A stretch of DNA of 64,000 bases from Bacteroidota bacterium. Its GTDB lineage: Bacteria; Bacteroidota; Bacteroidia; B-17B0; Aurantibacillaceae. The position numbers were made by a program, and so were the translations under genes. The notes under the pieces were generated by a model that saw only the letters and a program-made list of their open reading frames with translations, was not told where the DNA came from and did no database searches. Positions 36,641-45,648 of this stretch are shown piece by piece. The stretch is from assembly GCA_016711805.1 (NCBI GenBank), contig JADJSH010000007.1:1-64000 (forward strand), written 5' to 3'. How positions within the stretch are numbered: the stretch's first letter is position 1; each line of letters opens with the position of its first letter.

Positions 36641-37998
36641 TTAGTTGTTTGTGATTGTTTGAGCGTATTCATTTTTTGCCTTGTCAAATTCAGAAATTAA
36701 ATTTTCTCTTTCTGTAATAAGGTTTGAAATGAATACGCTTTTTTTATAAAATACCATCATCAACAACCATTTGTTTTTTATTTCTAATACCGTGTGATAA
36801 TACCAATACGTAAATAATCCGCTAAGTGGTAAGCTTACCGCATAAGCTATTGTAAGCCACTGAATATGTGTCAACTTCCATACAATAATGATTTGTACCG
36901 AATGAAATATTAAAAAGTAAACATTCCACCCACCATTCCTATTGCACCTCTAAATTCAATTGATTTTGTGATTTTGCCTGCTAAAAAAGCCTGAATTTCA
37001 AAAGGCAAAAAATTGTTTATTAATCCATAAACATAAAATGGAAATCCGATGATGATGGTTAAAAGTGCTTTTAAATTACTTAATAAAAAGGAATCATTTT
37101 TTTGATTGTTCAAAATATCTCCATCACTTAACCCTGATTTTTTTAAATTTTCAAAATAGATGGCTAAGCGATTTTTCATGCTCTCCACACGCTTAGGTTC
37201 TATTACTTTGTAATAATTTACGGTTTCTACAATGTTTTTTGTGATGATAAAATCCCTCGATTTATCATCCTCGCTTATTCCTAAATCTTTACTTACTTTG
37301 TATTTGTAAAGTACTTCAATGTTTTTAACTAACTCATCGGTATGCTTATCTTCAATATCAATTACTAATTTTTCTAACTCTTTTGTGATTTCATCTGTAA
37401 GGTCTTGTGCAGCTTTAAAGCTATCTTTGCTATATTCTTCCTTATAATTAGAAGCGTTGATAGCTGGATTTATATTTACAAATAAATGGCGGTTAAATTT
37501 ATGTGGATTTTCATAATTCAATCCTATGTGAATGATTTTTGTATTGAGTTTAAAATTATTTCTTGCCTCTGCTCCCAATACAATTCTTGCAGCACCCGTT
37601 TTTATTGGTTTTAGTTTTCGTTCAGTAATACTTATTCCTTCTGGAAACATAAGAATGGCTCCACCATTTTCCAAATGCTCATAACATTTAATGAATGTTT
37701 CTTCATTTTTGTTCATTAAGCTTGGATCATCTTGTTTTCTATAAACAGGAATCATGTTGAATTTTGGTAATAGCCATTTAGTAAACTTGCTTTTAAACAA
37801 TTCTCCTTTTGCTAAAAAATACACTTTTCTGTTTAAAATTGTTGCAATAACAATCGGATCCATGAATGTACTTGGATGGTTTGCTAATACCATTAATGGT
37901 CCGGATTCAGGTACAAGTTCTTTGTTTCGTATCGTAATTGATTTAAAAAAAATTGAACTTGTAATCCGCATTAATAATCGGAGTAGATTGTAGAGCAT
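36641..37998 (-). CDS. 1-acyl-glycerol-3-phosphate acyltransferase-like (PlsC), frameshifted
   Basis: Inner-membrane phospholipid acyltransferase family. VLANHPSTFMDPIVI has the HX4D catalytic motif (residues ~40-45), FPEGISITERKLKP the glycerol-phosphate-binding EGT-like loop, and a hydrophobic TM region (ALLTIIIGFPFYVYGLI) follows near residue 300. The frame stops at 36910 after GMVGGMFTF; one more T in a five-T run continues LIFHSVQIIIVWKLTHIQW and reads on to 36641 with two more TM segments, the usual C-terminus of this long subgroup. Restored length ~452 residues. Upstream a secreted protein gene ends 5 bases before its start. Confidence 0.85.
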
Positions 37999-38002
37999 TT
38001 CT

Positions 38003-38662
38003 TTAAAAGGATTCGTTATAAACTTTTACTATTTTTTTGTTTAAGTATTTTATACGTAGGTGGGAATACGTATTTACACTCAAGGTGATTACACCACCTG
38101 CAGTTATAAGTGCGCCAGCTTTAAGGAAATCACCGCTTCCTCCCAGCAACATGTCAAATGCCCCGATAACACATGTTGCAGCTCCAACAACGGTGATGGG
38201 GATACCAATAAATGAAACTCCATACAACACTTGATTGTTCTTTTTCTGATTCATTAGTTGTACTAATTCTTTATTATCGCACTTATTGAATGCTATTTCA
38301 GATATCTCCCTGTATCGGTATGTTTCTCCTTTGTAGTGGTATCGATTCCCATCTAAATCTATTCTTTCAACACTTTCTCCTCTTTTAGTGGGATGTTTGG
38401 AATATGCATCAATTGTTTGTTTTGATTTATAGGTGGAAAAACTTTCTTTAAGTCCCGAAAAAAAGCGTATTTCATTTATACTATCTTTCGAGAGGATATA
38501 AGTTGGGCCATCTTGAAAATCAAAACGAGTGTATTGAATATTGTCTATTTTTATTTCTTTGATTATTACAAGAAAAGTACGATTATCTCTTAATAATAAT
38601 GTGTCTTGGGCACTAAGCTGATAACTTAGGATGATTAAAAAAAGTAAAATAAATTTTTTCAT
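38003..38662 (-). CDS. Secreted protein of unknown function with C-terminal membrane segments
   Basis: 219 residues. Signal peptide MKKFILLFLIILSYQLSA, then a beta-rich stretch (TLLLRDNRTFLVIIKEIKIDNIQYTRFDF) and, around residues 140-195, two hydrophobic segments (VLYGVSFIGIPITVVGAATCVIGAF; AGALITAGGVITLSV). The combination is common among Bacteroidota proteins that respond to or stabilise the envelope, but I recognise no named family. It is just upstream of the acyltransferase and probably shares its transcript. Confidence 0.6.
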   Translation of the reverse strand: MKKFILLFLIILSYQLSAQDTLLLRDNRTFLVIIKEIKIDNIQYTRFDFQDGPTYILSKDSINEIRFFSGLKESFSTYKSKQTIDAYSKHPTKRGESVERIDLDGNRYHYKGETYRYREISEIAFNKCDNKELVQLMNQKKNNQVLYGVSFIGIPITVVGAATCVIGAFDMLLGGSGDFLKAGALITAGGVITLSVNTYSHLRIKYLNKKIVKVYNESF

Positions 38663-38739
38663 GATCTTATTTTGAATATAAACATAGTTTTAAAAATTGA
38701 CAAAGTCAATCGCATGTTAAAATTATTTAACTTCGCCTT

Positions 38740-39915
38740 ATGTTATCACAACGACAATTGTTTTTAAATCATGTTGCACAAACCAGTGTAACGCCATTGG
38801 CTTTAGAAATAGAAAAAGCAGAAGGTGTTTATCTATTTGACACATCAGGAAAAAAATACATTGATTTAATTGCAGGGATTTCTGTTTCCAATGTGGGGCA
38901 TCGTCACCCGAATGTTGTTGCTGCAATAAAAAATCAACTGGATAAATACATGCACTTAATGGTGTATGGCGAGTATGTTCAAAGTCCACAGGTAAATTTA
39001 GCAAAAGCATTGAGTGATATTTTGCCGGAAAATTTAAGTGCATCGTATTTTGTAAATTCTGGCTCCGAAGCAATTGAAGGCGCCATGAAATTAGCAAAAC
39101 GTTACACCGGAAGTTCCGAAATTATTTCATTCAAAAATGCATACCATGGAAGTACTCATGGCAGCTTAAGCATTATGGGCAGCGAAGAATTTAAAAATGC
39201 CTATCGTCCACTTTTACCAGATACCAGACAAATTGAATACAACAATGTCGACCACTTAAAACAAATCACTTCTAAAACCGCTTGTGTTGTTGTTGAAACA
39301 ATTCAAGGTGAAGCTGGTGCCATTGTTCCTCAAAAGGATTTTTTAGTTGCATTAAGAAATCGTTGTTCGGAAGTAGGTGCTTTGATGATTTCAGATGAAA
39401 TTCAATGTGGATTTGGTCGTACTGGAAAATTATTCGCATTCGAACATTTTAATTTTGTTCCTGATATTTTGTGCTTGGCAAAAGGAATGGGAGGAGGGAT
39501 GCCAATTGGTGCATTTGTTTCTTCCCAAGAAATAATGTCGACACTCACTAATAATCCTATTCTTGGTCATATTACAACATTTGGCGGTCATCCTGTTTCT
39601 TGTGCTGCAAGCTTAGCAACTTTAAATACAATTCTCGAAGAAAAGTTATTGGAATCCGTTTCTGAAAAAGAAGCACTGTTTAGAACCATGCTCGTACATC
39701 CTAAAATAAAATCAATTCACGGACAAGGTTTGTTGCTGGCAATTGAATTCGATTCCTATGAAGAGAATAAACGTATAATTGATACGTGTATTGAAAATGG
39801 AGTCATTACCGACTGGTTCTTATTTAACGCACACAGTATGCGAATTGCACCACCTTTAACAATTTCATTGGATGAGATAAAAACAGCATGCGCTGTAATT
39901 TTAGCCGCAATTTAA
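38740..39915 (+). CDS. Class III aminotransferase (acetylornithine/4-aminobutyrate-like)
   Basis: 391-residue PLP enzyme. FDTSGKKYIDLIAGISVSNVGHRHPNV is the family N-terminus; FVNSGSEAIEGAMKLAK is the cofactor phosphate-binding segment; LMISDEIQCGFGRTGKLFAFEHF contains the DEIQxGxGRTG signature; LCLAKGMGGGMPIGAFV holds the Schiff-base Lys (residue ~247). The length and motifs fit ArgD/BioA/GabT-type enzymes, and the substrate is undetermined. No arginine- or biotin-pathway neighbours are present. Confidence 0.9.
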   Translation: MLSQRQLFLNHVAQTSVTPLALEIEKAEGVYLFDTSGKKYIDLIAGISVSNVGHRHPNVVAAIKNQLDKYMHLMVYGEYVQSPQVNLAKALSDILPENLSASYFVNSGSEAIEGAMKLAKRYTGSSEIISFKNAYHGSTHGSLSIMGSEEFKNAYRPLLPDTRQIEYNNVDHLKQITSKTACVVVETIQGEAGAIVPQKDFLVALRNRCSEVGALMISDEIQCGFGRTGKLFAFEHFNFVPDILCLAKGMGGGMPIGAFVSSQEIMSTLTNNPILGHITTFGGHPVSCAASLATLNTILEEKLLESVSEKEALFRTMLVHPKIKSIHGQGLLLAIEFDSYEENKRIIDTCIENGVITDWFLFNAHSMRIAPPLTISLDEIKTACAVILAAI

Positions 39916-39987
39916 CGTTGTTTAACAGATTGATATTAGTTTGGCATTAGGATTGCAAATAACCTACTAAATTTAAAACATTAAAAA

Positions 39988-40185
39988 ATGAAAAAAACAA
40001 CATTGATTTTAGCTTTCGTTGGAATAGTTTCAACAGCTATGTTTGCTCAAACATTTCAAGATGGGCCTAAAAGAACAACTAAGCCAGCAAAAATTAATCA
40101 GGTAAAGCCAATTAAAAAAACGGCAACAGCAAAGACTATAGATAAATCTAAAGAGTTGTCAAAAGAACAAACAAAAAAGAAATAA
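39988..40185 (+). CDS. Small secreted Lys/Thr-rich protein
   Basis: 65 residues: signal peptide MKKTTLILAFVGIVSTAMFAQ, then a basic, low-complexity region (KRTTKPAKINQVKPIKKTATAK...). No domain. Similar short basic secreted proteins occur widely in Bacteroidota and are not characterised. A strong bidirectional terminator follows. Confidence 0.65.
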   Translation: MKKTTLILAFVGIVSTAMFAQTFQDGPKRTTKPAKINQVKPIKKTATAKTIDKSKELSKEQTKKK

Positions 40186-40215
40186 TTAGATTATAGTTTG
40201 TGATTAAAATTTTAC

Positions 40216-40250
40216 AAAGCGTGTTTCAAATCTGAAACACGCTTTTGTAT
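40216..40250. terminator. Bidirectional terminator between convergent genes
   Basis: Perfect 12-bp stem aaagcgtgtttc / gaaacacgcttt, six-base loop, T-rich tail on the plus strand. It lies between the small secreted protein and the minus-strand CoA-binding protein. Confidence 0.9.
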
Positions 40251-40251
40251 T

Positions 40252-40614
40252 TTAATAATTTCCGATCGATAACATTACCAATGTGCACGCTTCTACAGGC
40301 TCAATAGAGTGCTCTTGTAATTGTTTTTCGAATTCAGGATTTTCGGTTCCTGGATTAAAAATCACTCTCTTTGGCTTTAAGCTTAGTATGTACTCCTTCC
40401 ATGCATCTTGATTTTGCGGGCCCACATAAAGTGTTATAGTGTCTACATCAGGAACAATTGGCTTGTCTAAAATGATTTCTAAACCATTAATAATCCCTGT
40501 CCTAATTCCAATTGGTACTACTTCATGATTGTGCTTTTGCAAAGCAATCGTTGCTTTGTAAGCATAACGTTCTGGATTGTCTGATGCTCCAATTACTACT
40601 GTTTTTTTGTTCAT
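40252..40614 (-). CDS. CoA-binding Rossmann-fold protein (YccU-like)
   Basis: 120-residue cytosolic protein. TVVIGASDNPERYAYKAT is the CoA_binding-domain opening; HEVVPIGIRTGIINGLEI and DTITLYVGPQNQD follow, and RVIFNPGTENPEFEKQL carries the conserved NPGTEN. Such proteins bind CoA or nucleotides; their biological role is unclear. The MFS gene ends ten bases upstream of its start, so the two are probably co-transcribed. Confidence 0.88.
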   Translation of the reverse strand: MNKKTVVIGASDNPERYAYKATIALQKHNHEVVPIGIRTGIINGLEIILDKPIVPDVDTITLYVGPQNQDAWKEYILSLKPKRVIFNPGTENPEFEKQLQEHSIEPVEACTLVMLSIGNY

Positions 40615-40623
40615 TTTCGTTTT

Positions 40624-41872
40624 TTAAACAATGTGTGATTCTTCTAGATAATTCAAATCTTTGTTAAATGTCTCTTCCAATTTCCAAAGTGAAATAATTG
40701 CAATTACAAATAGGATAACACCTGTTATGATAATTGCTTCTATTCGATTTGTGTAAAGACCAATCAAATCAATTAGCATGGTAACAAAAATTAACGAACC
40801 TCTTACAAAGTTGGGTGCCGTTGTTGTAACCGTTGCTCTTATATTTGTTCCAAATAATTCAGATGCAGTACTCATAAATACAGCCCAGTAACCTGTTGCG
40901 AATCCAATAAACAAAATGGTTGAATAAAATGCTGCTTCGGAATAAGTTGCAACCGTGAAATAGAGTACAATTCCAATCCCTGTTAAAAATAAAAAAGTAC
41001 CTAAGGCTTTTTTTCTGCTTTTTAAAAGCTGACTAAGTAAACCGCTTCCAAAGTCTCCGATCGTAATTCCTAGATAAGCAAACATTACACATTTGCCATT
41101 TTCGGGTATAAACGATTTTACACCAAGCTTGTCCATCATTTCTGGAGCAAAGCCAACCAATACACCCATAACGTACCAAACAGGTACTGCTACTAAAATA
41201 ATATTCAAGTATTTAAATGTGTTTTTTCTACTTTTAAATAAACTTAAAATGTTTCCTCTCGCTACCTTTTTCTCTTTTACAGATTCAAACATTCCAGATT
41301 CAAAAACGCCAATTCGCATAAGTAATAAAGCCAGCCCCATTCCTCCCCTAGGAAAAAGAATACCTCCAGTTTTCAATCACATTTCCCATAAATCCAGCAA
41401 CAACAGCTCCGAATACGCCAATGGTAGCGACAATCATGGTGCCTATTCCTCGTTTTTCTTTACTCATAGTTTCACTCACCAAAGTAATACCTGCACCCAA
41501 TTCACCCGCTAATCCAAAACCAGAAATGAATCTTAGAATAGCATATTGTGGAACCGATTGAACAAATCCATTAGCAATATTGGCAATGGAATAAAGTAAA
41601 ATCGAACCAAATAATACAGAAAGTCGACCTTTTTTATCGCCCAATATCCCCCAAAATATTCCACCAATAAGCATTCCGCCCATTTGCCAATTTAATAACT
41701 GCTTGCCTACACGTTGTATTTCATCATTACTAGCGGTAGCACCTAAAATTTCTTTTAAGCTATCTCTTCGTTCTACTAGGAATAATAATAAGTCATATAT
41801 ATCAACAAAATAACCAAGTGCCGCAACAATTACGAGCATATTGAAAACATTGTCTTTCGATTGTTTAATCAT
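40624..41872 (-). CDS. MFS transporter, frameshifted
   Basis: 12-TM major facilitator, ~415 residues. NMLVIVAALGYFVDIYDLLLF (TM1 with the conserved Asp), GGMLIGGIFWGILGDKKGRLS (the A-motif G-x-x-x-D-x-x-G-R between TM2 and TM3), LRFISGFGLAGELGAGITLVSE and EKRGIGT resemble sugar- or dicarboxylate-type transporters of the SP/ACS branches. The frame is lost at ~41350 in a T and G run; both sides are collinear around ENWRYSFF-LGG-GMGLALL. The second half has YLGITIGDFGSGLLSQLLKSRKKALG. Start ATG 41872 (MIKQSKDN) fits better than the upstream one. Substrate unknown. Confidence 0.82.
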
Positions 41873-42062
41873 AGCGTTCTGATTTATTGTATAAAGATAA
41901 TAAAGTATACAAAATAGCAATTAGGATTGTTTAAAGGACGATAATGTAATTAAGAGAAATTCTAAACAGCTAGGGTAGGATGCTTATTCTAAAATATCTT
42001 CTACTTTTGTCGCTCAATTAGTAAAATTGAATTTTTTATAATCATAATTAAAAAAGAATCCG

Positions 42063-42646
42063 ATGTCAATCAATCAAAAATTAAAAGATAGAAATCAAGG
42101 GCAATGCGAGCTTTGTAATGCGGAAGAAGCAACAATTGAATATACCGTAAGTCCCAAAATGATGATGTTATTGAAACCAGGTTGCGCTTTGCAATACTTG
42201 TTTTACATCCATCGATAATAAAGACGCAAGTTTCACTGGCGTTGTTTGAAGGAAGTATTTGGAATCCGGAGGCAAGTGTGCAAGCATTGAGCTACCGCAT
42301 ACTTCATAGTTTAAAAGAGGAAGCGTGGGCGAGTGATTTAATCAGTTCAGTTGATTATGATGAAAATACAATCCAATGGGCATTGAGCGCATTCGAAAAA
42401 GCGGATGTACATAAAGATGCTTTTGGAAACATTCTTGAAAATGGTGATACCGTTGTGCTTACACAAGCTTTGAATGTAAAAGGAACCAATTTTACTGCTT
42501 CAAAAGGAACTGTTGTGAAGAAAATTAAATTGGTGTTTGATAATGCCGAACAAATAGAAGGGAAGATTAACGAGCAAACGATTGTTATTCTTGCAAAATT
42601 TGTAAAAAAGGATAATTTATTCTATTTCCATAAAGAAAGCTTTTAA
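42063..42646 (+). CDS. PhnA-domain protein, frameshifted
   Basis: Starts MSINQKLKDRNQGQCELCNAEE, the zinc-ribbon N-terminus of PhnA/YjdM-type proteins. At least four single-base corrections (near 42160, 42175, 42225 and 42250) restore SPKNDDVIENQVALCNTC (second Cys pair) and HWRCLEGSIWNPE. From there the frame is open: ASVQALSYRILHSL..., DAFGNILENGDTVVLTQALNVKGTNFTASKGTVV and LAKFVKK, the PhnA C-terminal SH3-like domain. Restored length ~195 residues. Despite the name the family has no established phosphonate role. A hairpin overlapping the stop codon (42635-42670) terminates it. Confidence 0.8.
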
Positions 42647-42670
42647 ATCAGTTGATTTGAAGGCTTTCTT
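42635..42670 (+). terminator. Terminator hairpin overlapping the PhnA stop codon
   Basis: gaaagcttttaaatca / tgatttgaaggctttc forms a long stem with a two-base loop, followed by TTATAA. It separates the PhnA-like gene from the Crp/Fnr unit. Confidence 0.65.
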
Positions 42671-42735
42671 ATAACCCAATTAAGAACTTATTTCAATTTC
42701 AATTTATAATCAAATACTTATAAATTAAATTAACA

Positions 42736-42747
42736 TGATTTAAATCA
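42736..42747. promoter_or_regulatory. Fnr/Dnr-type operator TGATTTAAATCA
   Basis: Perfect 12-bp palindrome TGAT-TTAA-ATCA, 82 bases upstream of the Crp/Fnr start codon; the half-site matches the TGAT of Fnr/Dnr recognition sites. Three more TGAT-N4-ATCA sites precede other transcription units of the island (44651, 52006, 61139). It suggests autoregulation. Confidence 0.7.
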
Positions 42748-42829
42748 TTTTAATAACAATATATTAAAAGTAATTTTGCGCCCCTAATTTCTGTTTTTTT
42801 CTTATATTTGAGCCATTAAAAATCTGTAC

Positions 42830-43423
42830 ATGCAAATTGACACTGATTTACTAATAAAATGGGGGGCTATTGCTAAGAAATTCAAAAAAGGGGATTATAT
42901 ATTTCACGAAAATGATGTTCCTAAGTTTTATTACCAAATACTGGAAGGAACCGTTAAAGTATTCATCACCAATATCGATGGGAGGGAATTTACTCAATCA
43001 GAATTTAAAGCTGGATGTAGTTTTGGTGAGCCTCTCTTGTTTATAAATGAAAATTACCCTTCTTCAGCTGTCGCTTGCCAAGATTCAATTGTTTTAAAAT
43101 TATCGAAAGAAAAATTTCTAGAAATTTTAGATCAAAATTCTGATTTCCAGAAAAGGATGATTATGCTTTTATCTAAACGGATTTATGACAAAGCAATTAC
43201 TACACGAGAAATTATTAATAATACGCCAGAAACTAGAATTATAAGTTTTCTCAATAATTACAAGAAGAAAAACAATAGGGAGAATGAGGAAATCGAAATT
43301 CCCTATACTCGTCAAGAAATCGCTAATTATACAGGATTAAGAGTGGAAACAGTTATTAGAACATTGGCGAAAATGAAGACACAAAAAACGGTTCAAATAG
43401 TGGAACGAAAACTAATTTATTGA
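42830..43423 (+). CDS. Crp/Fnr-family transcription regulator
   Basis: 197 residues. An N-terminal cyclic-nucleotide-binding-type beta barrel (KFKKGDYIFHENDVPKFYYQILEGTVKVF, SFGEPLLF) and dimerisation helix are followed by a C-terminal helix-turn-helix: ETRIISFLNNYKK, then IPYTRQEIANYTGLRVETVIRTLAKM, the recognition helix with the Crp/Fnr-type RVETVIR. It lacks the N-terminal four-Cys cluster of classical Fnr, so a [4Fe-4S] oxygen sensor is not supported; haem-based NO sensing as in Dnr is an alternative. Its position in front of a nos cluster with four matching operators makes it the likely regulator of the island. Confidence 0.88.
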   Translation: MQIDTDLLIKWGAIAKKFKKGDYIFHENDVPKFYYQILEGTVKVFITNIDGREFTQSEFKAGCSFGEPLLFINENYPSSAVACQDSIVLKLSKEKFLEILDQNSDFQKRMIMLLSKRIYDKAITTREIINNTPETRIISFLNNYKKKNNRENEEIEIPYTRQEIANYTGLRVETVIRTLAKMKTQKTVQIVERKLIY

Positions 43424-43425
43424 TT

Positions 43426-44637
43426 ATGTCTTTTAATGTTAAATTTTGGTTAAAACTATCATTGGTTAATTTACTTATTGTTGCAATGCTAGGTGTTTTA
43501 ATGAGGTATAAAATTGGTTTTGATTTCCCCTATTTTAGTCAAAAAAACATACAACATGCACATTCTCATTTTGCATTCGCTGGCTGGATTACACAGGCTC
43601 TTTATGTATTAATGATTCACTTCATAATAAAAAAAAATCAATTTCTAGATACTAAAAATTACAATCGAATTCTTGTTGCAAATTTGATTTGTTCATATGG
43701 TATGCTTTTTTCATTCTCCTATCAGGGGTATAGTGCATTATCAATTGATCTTTCCACAATTACAATTGTTATTGCCTGCTTTTTTGCGTTTTTCTATTTT
43801 AAAGATTTAGAAAATGTTGATGATTCTAACCCTTCTAAACCTTGGTTTAAAGCAGCCTTATTATTTAATATTATTTCATCAGTTGGAACATTTTATTTAG
43901 CATATATAATGGCTTCCAGAAATTTTAATGAACACTGGTATTTGGCTTCCGTTTATTTTTATCTTCATTTTCAGTATAACGGTTTTTTTATTTTTACATG
44001 CCTTGGGTTGTTTTTTAGTGAATGCAATGCTATATTCCCTTTATTTAAATACGACAAATTTTTTTTTAAATTATTTTGTATTTCACTTATCCCTGCCTAT
44101 TTCTTGTCAACGTTATGGGCAAAACTGCCTATTTGGCTTTACATAATAGTTGTTATAGCAGCATTTGTACAAGTGATTGCTTGGATTAAAATAATAAAAG
44201 CAATTAAAATAGCTTTAAAAGCAGGAACTACTTTAAATAAATTTCAGACGTATTTGTTTTTGTTTGTTGGAATTTCATTTTCTATAAAATTATTATTGCA
44301 GTTAGGTTCAACGATACCAGCCCTTAGTGATCTTGCCTTCGGTTTCAGACCAATTGTTATTGCCTATTTGCATTTAGTTTTATTAGCAGTTATTTCGTTA
44401 TTTATTCTATCTTATTTATATACTTTTAAATTAATCGAAGTAAATAAATTAACCACTGTTGCTTTTAGTTTTTTTGTTGTAGGTATATTTTTAAATGAAT
44501 TGGTGCTTGCAATTCAAGGAGTAGCAGCTTTTGGTTATATCGTTGTTAAATATGTAAATGAAATTCTGTTTGGAATTTCGTTAATATTGTTATTAGGAGC
44601 TTTACTGATTGTATTTTCCCAAAGCAAACAAAAATAA
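43426..44637 (+). CDS. 12-TM haem-copper-oxidase-subunit-I-like membrane protein
   Basis: 403-residue inner-membrane protein with twelve predicted TM helices, the number in the core subunit of haem-copper oxidases. Histidines occur inside helices in HCO-like positions: NIQHAHSHFAFAGW (second helix), YLHFQYNGFFIF (sixth) and IAYLHLVLLAVI (tenth). These could ligate haem, but the complete six-His set of catalytic oxidases or NO reductases is not visible. I therefore regard it as a non-canonical, possibly NO-related, haem protein. It begins two bases after the regulator stop codon (ATG 43426; a TTG two codons earlier is less likely), so the two are one transcript. The nearest known relatives would be NnrS or NorB-like proteins. 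Confidence 0.6.
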   Translation: MSFNVKFWLKLSLVNLLIVAMLGVLMRYKIGFDFPYFSQKNIQHAHSHFAFAGWITQALYVLMIHFIIKKNQFLDTKNYNRILVANLICSYGMLFSFSYQGYSALSIDLSTITIVIACFFAFFYFKDLENVDDSNPSKPWFKAALLFNIISSVGTFYLAYIMASRNFNEHWYLASVYFYLHFQYNGFFIFTCLGLFFSECNAIFPLFKYDKFFFKLFCISLIPAYFLSTLWAKLPIWLYIIVVIAAFVQVIAWIKIIKAIKIALKAGTTLNKFQTYLFLFVGISFSIKLLLQLGSTIPALSDLAFGFRPIVIAYLHLVLLAVISLFILSYLYTFKLIEVNKLTTVAFSFFVVGIFLNELVLAIQGVAAFGYIVVKYVNEILFGISLILLLGALLIVFSQSKQK

Positions 44638-44650
44638 TCACAGTATTATG

Positions 44651-44662
44651 ATTCTAATCATA
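44651..44662. promoter_or_regulatory. Fnr/Dnr-type operator TGATTCTAATCA
   Basis: TGAT-N4-ATCA palindrome extended to atgattctaatcat, 52 bases upstream of the fasciclin lipoprotein start. Confidence 0.65.
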
Positions 44663-44714
44663 ATTTATTTAGAAAAAAATCAGTCTTTTTGTTGAAAATT
44701 AATATCAAAAAATT

Positions 44715-45287
44715 ATGAAAGCAACTTTTAAATTTTTATTTGTAGTAGGAACCATTGGATTATTTTCATGTAGTTCCGAGCCTAAAACAGAAGAGAATGG
44801 TGTTGTAAATTCGGATGCAACAGCCGCAGAAGAATCTAATGGAGTAGGGCAATCTGGTGTTCAAGATGATGTTTCTAACCCAAATGTAGTTCAAGTGGCA
44901 GTGAGCAGTAAAGATCATACAACTTTAGTCGCTGCAGTAAAAGCGGCTGAATTAGTAGATGTATTAAGTAACGCTGGACCATTTACCGTTTTTGCACCTG
45001 TTAATGCTGCGTTTGATAAATTACCAGCAGGGACTGTAGAAGGGCTATTAAAACCAGAGAAAAAAGATGCATTAGTTGATATTTTGCAATACCATGTGTA
45101 TGTTGGAGTAATTGAAGCAGAGGCTTTAACTGATGGTAGAAATTTAGGCCAAGTTAACGGTGGGAATATAAAAATATCAGTAGTTGATGGTAAGCCTGTA
45201 ATTAATGGCAAGGCTCATGTCGTAGCCTCTATTAAAGCATCTAATGGAATTATTCACGTAATTGACGAAGTATTATTACCTCAATAA
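44715..45287 (+). CDS. Fasciclin (FAS1) domain lipoprotein
   Basis: 190-residue lipoprotein (lipobox FSCSSEPK within MKATFKFLFVVGTIGLFSCS). A short acidic spacer leads to one FAS1 domain: VAVSSKDHTTLVAAVKAAELVDVLSNAGPFTVFAPVNAAFDKLPAGTV, then LQYHVYVGVIEAEAL and GIIHVIDEVLLP at the C-terminus. FAS1 lipoproteins are extracytoplasmic; in Bacteroidota they recur near nitrogen-oxide respiration genes, but their biochemical role is not known. An Fnr-type site lies directly upstream and a terminator follows. Confidence 0.9.
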   Translation: MKATFKFLFVVGTIGLFSCSSEPKTEENGVVNSDATAAEESNGVGQSGVQDDVSNPNVVQVAVSSKDHTTLVAAVKAAELVDVLSNAGPFTVFAPVNAAFDKLPAGTVEGLLKPEKKDALVDILQYHVYVGVIEAEALTDGRNLGQVNGGNIKISVVDGKPVINGKAHVVASIKASNGIIHVIDEVLLPQ

Positions 45288-45648
45288 ATATAACTAAATC
45301 AAAGGCGAAGTTATTCTGCTTTATTATTAGTTTAGCAGCAATAATATGATACATTAAAACTTTGGAATTCGATAATAGTTATTTTAAAATTTTGTTTTGT
45401 TTTGTTTTTTTAATTAAGAAAGAAGGCTGTCAGTAATGGTAGCCTTCTTTTTTTATAGAGTACAAAAGGTATGATTACTAGAACAATCAAACAATGCTTT
45501 TGTCTAAATTTGAATTATTGCTTTTAAATAATTTCATCAATAGTAATTTTACTGTCGATTTAATCGTTTTTCAGCTGATTGATTTTTAAATACTTTGGCT
45601 TGTTCAGAGGACTCTTGCTTTCCTATAAATTGCCCTTTAATAATTAAT
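45288..45648. other. Intergenic region between convergent units
   Basis: 361 bases between the fasciclin gene and the end of the nos operon. It contains the terminator at 45421-45455 and otherwise AT-rich sequence (several TTTTG repeats near 45390). I see no gene or RNA. Confidence 0.6.
45421..45455 (+). terminator. Terminator of the fasciclin gene
   Basis: agaaggct / agccttct stem with a 12-base loop, followed by TTTTTTT. Confidence 0.85.
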
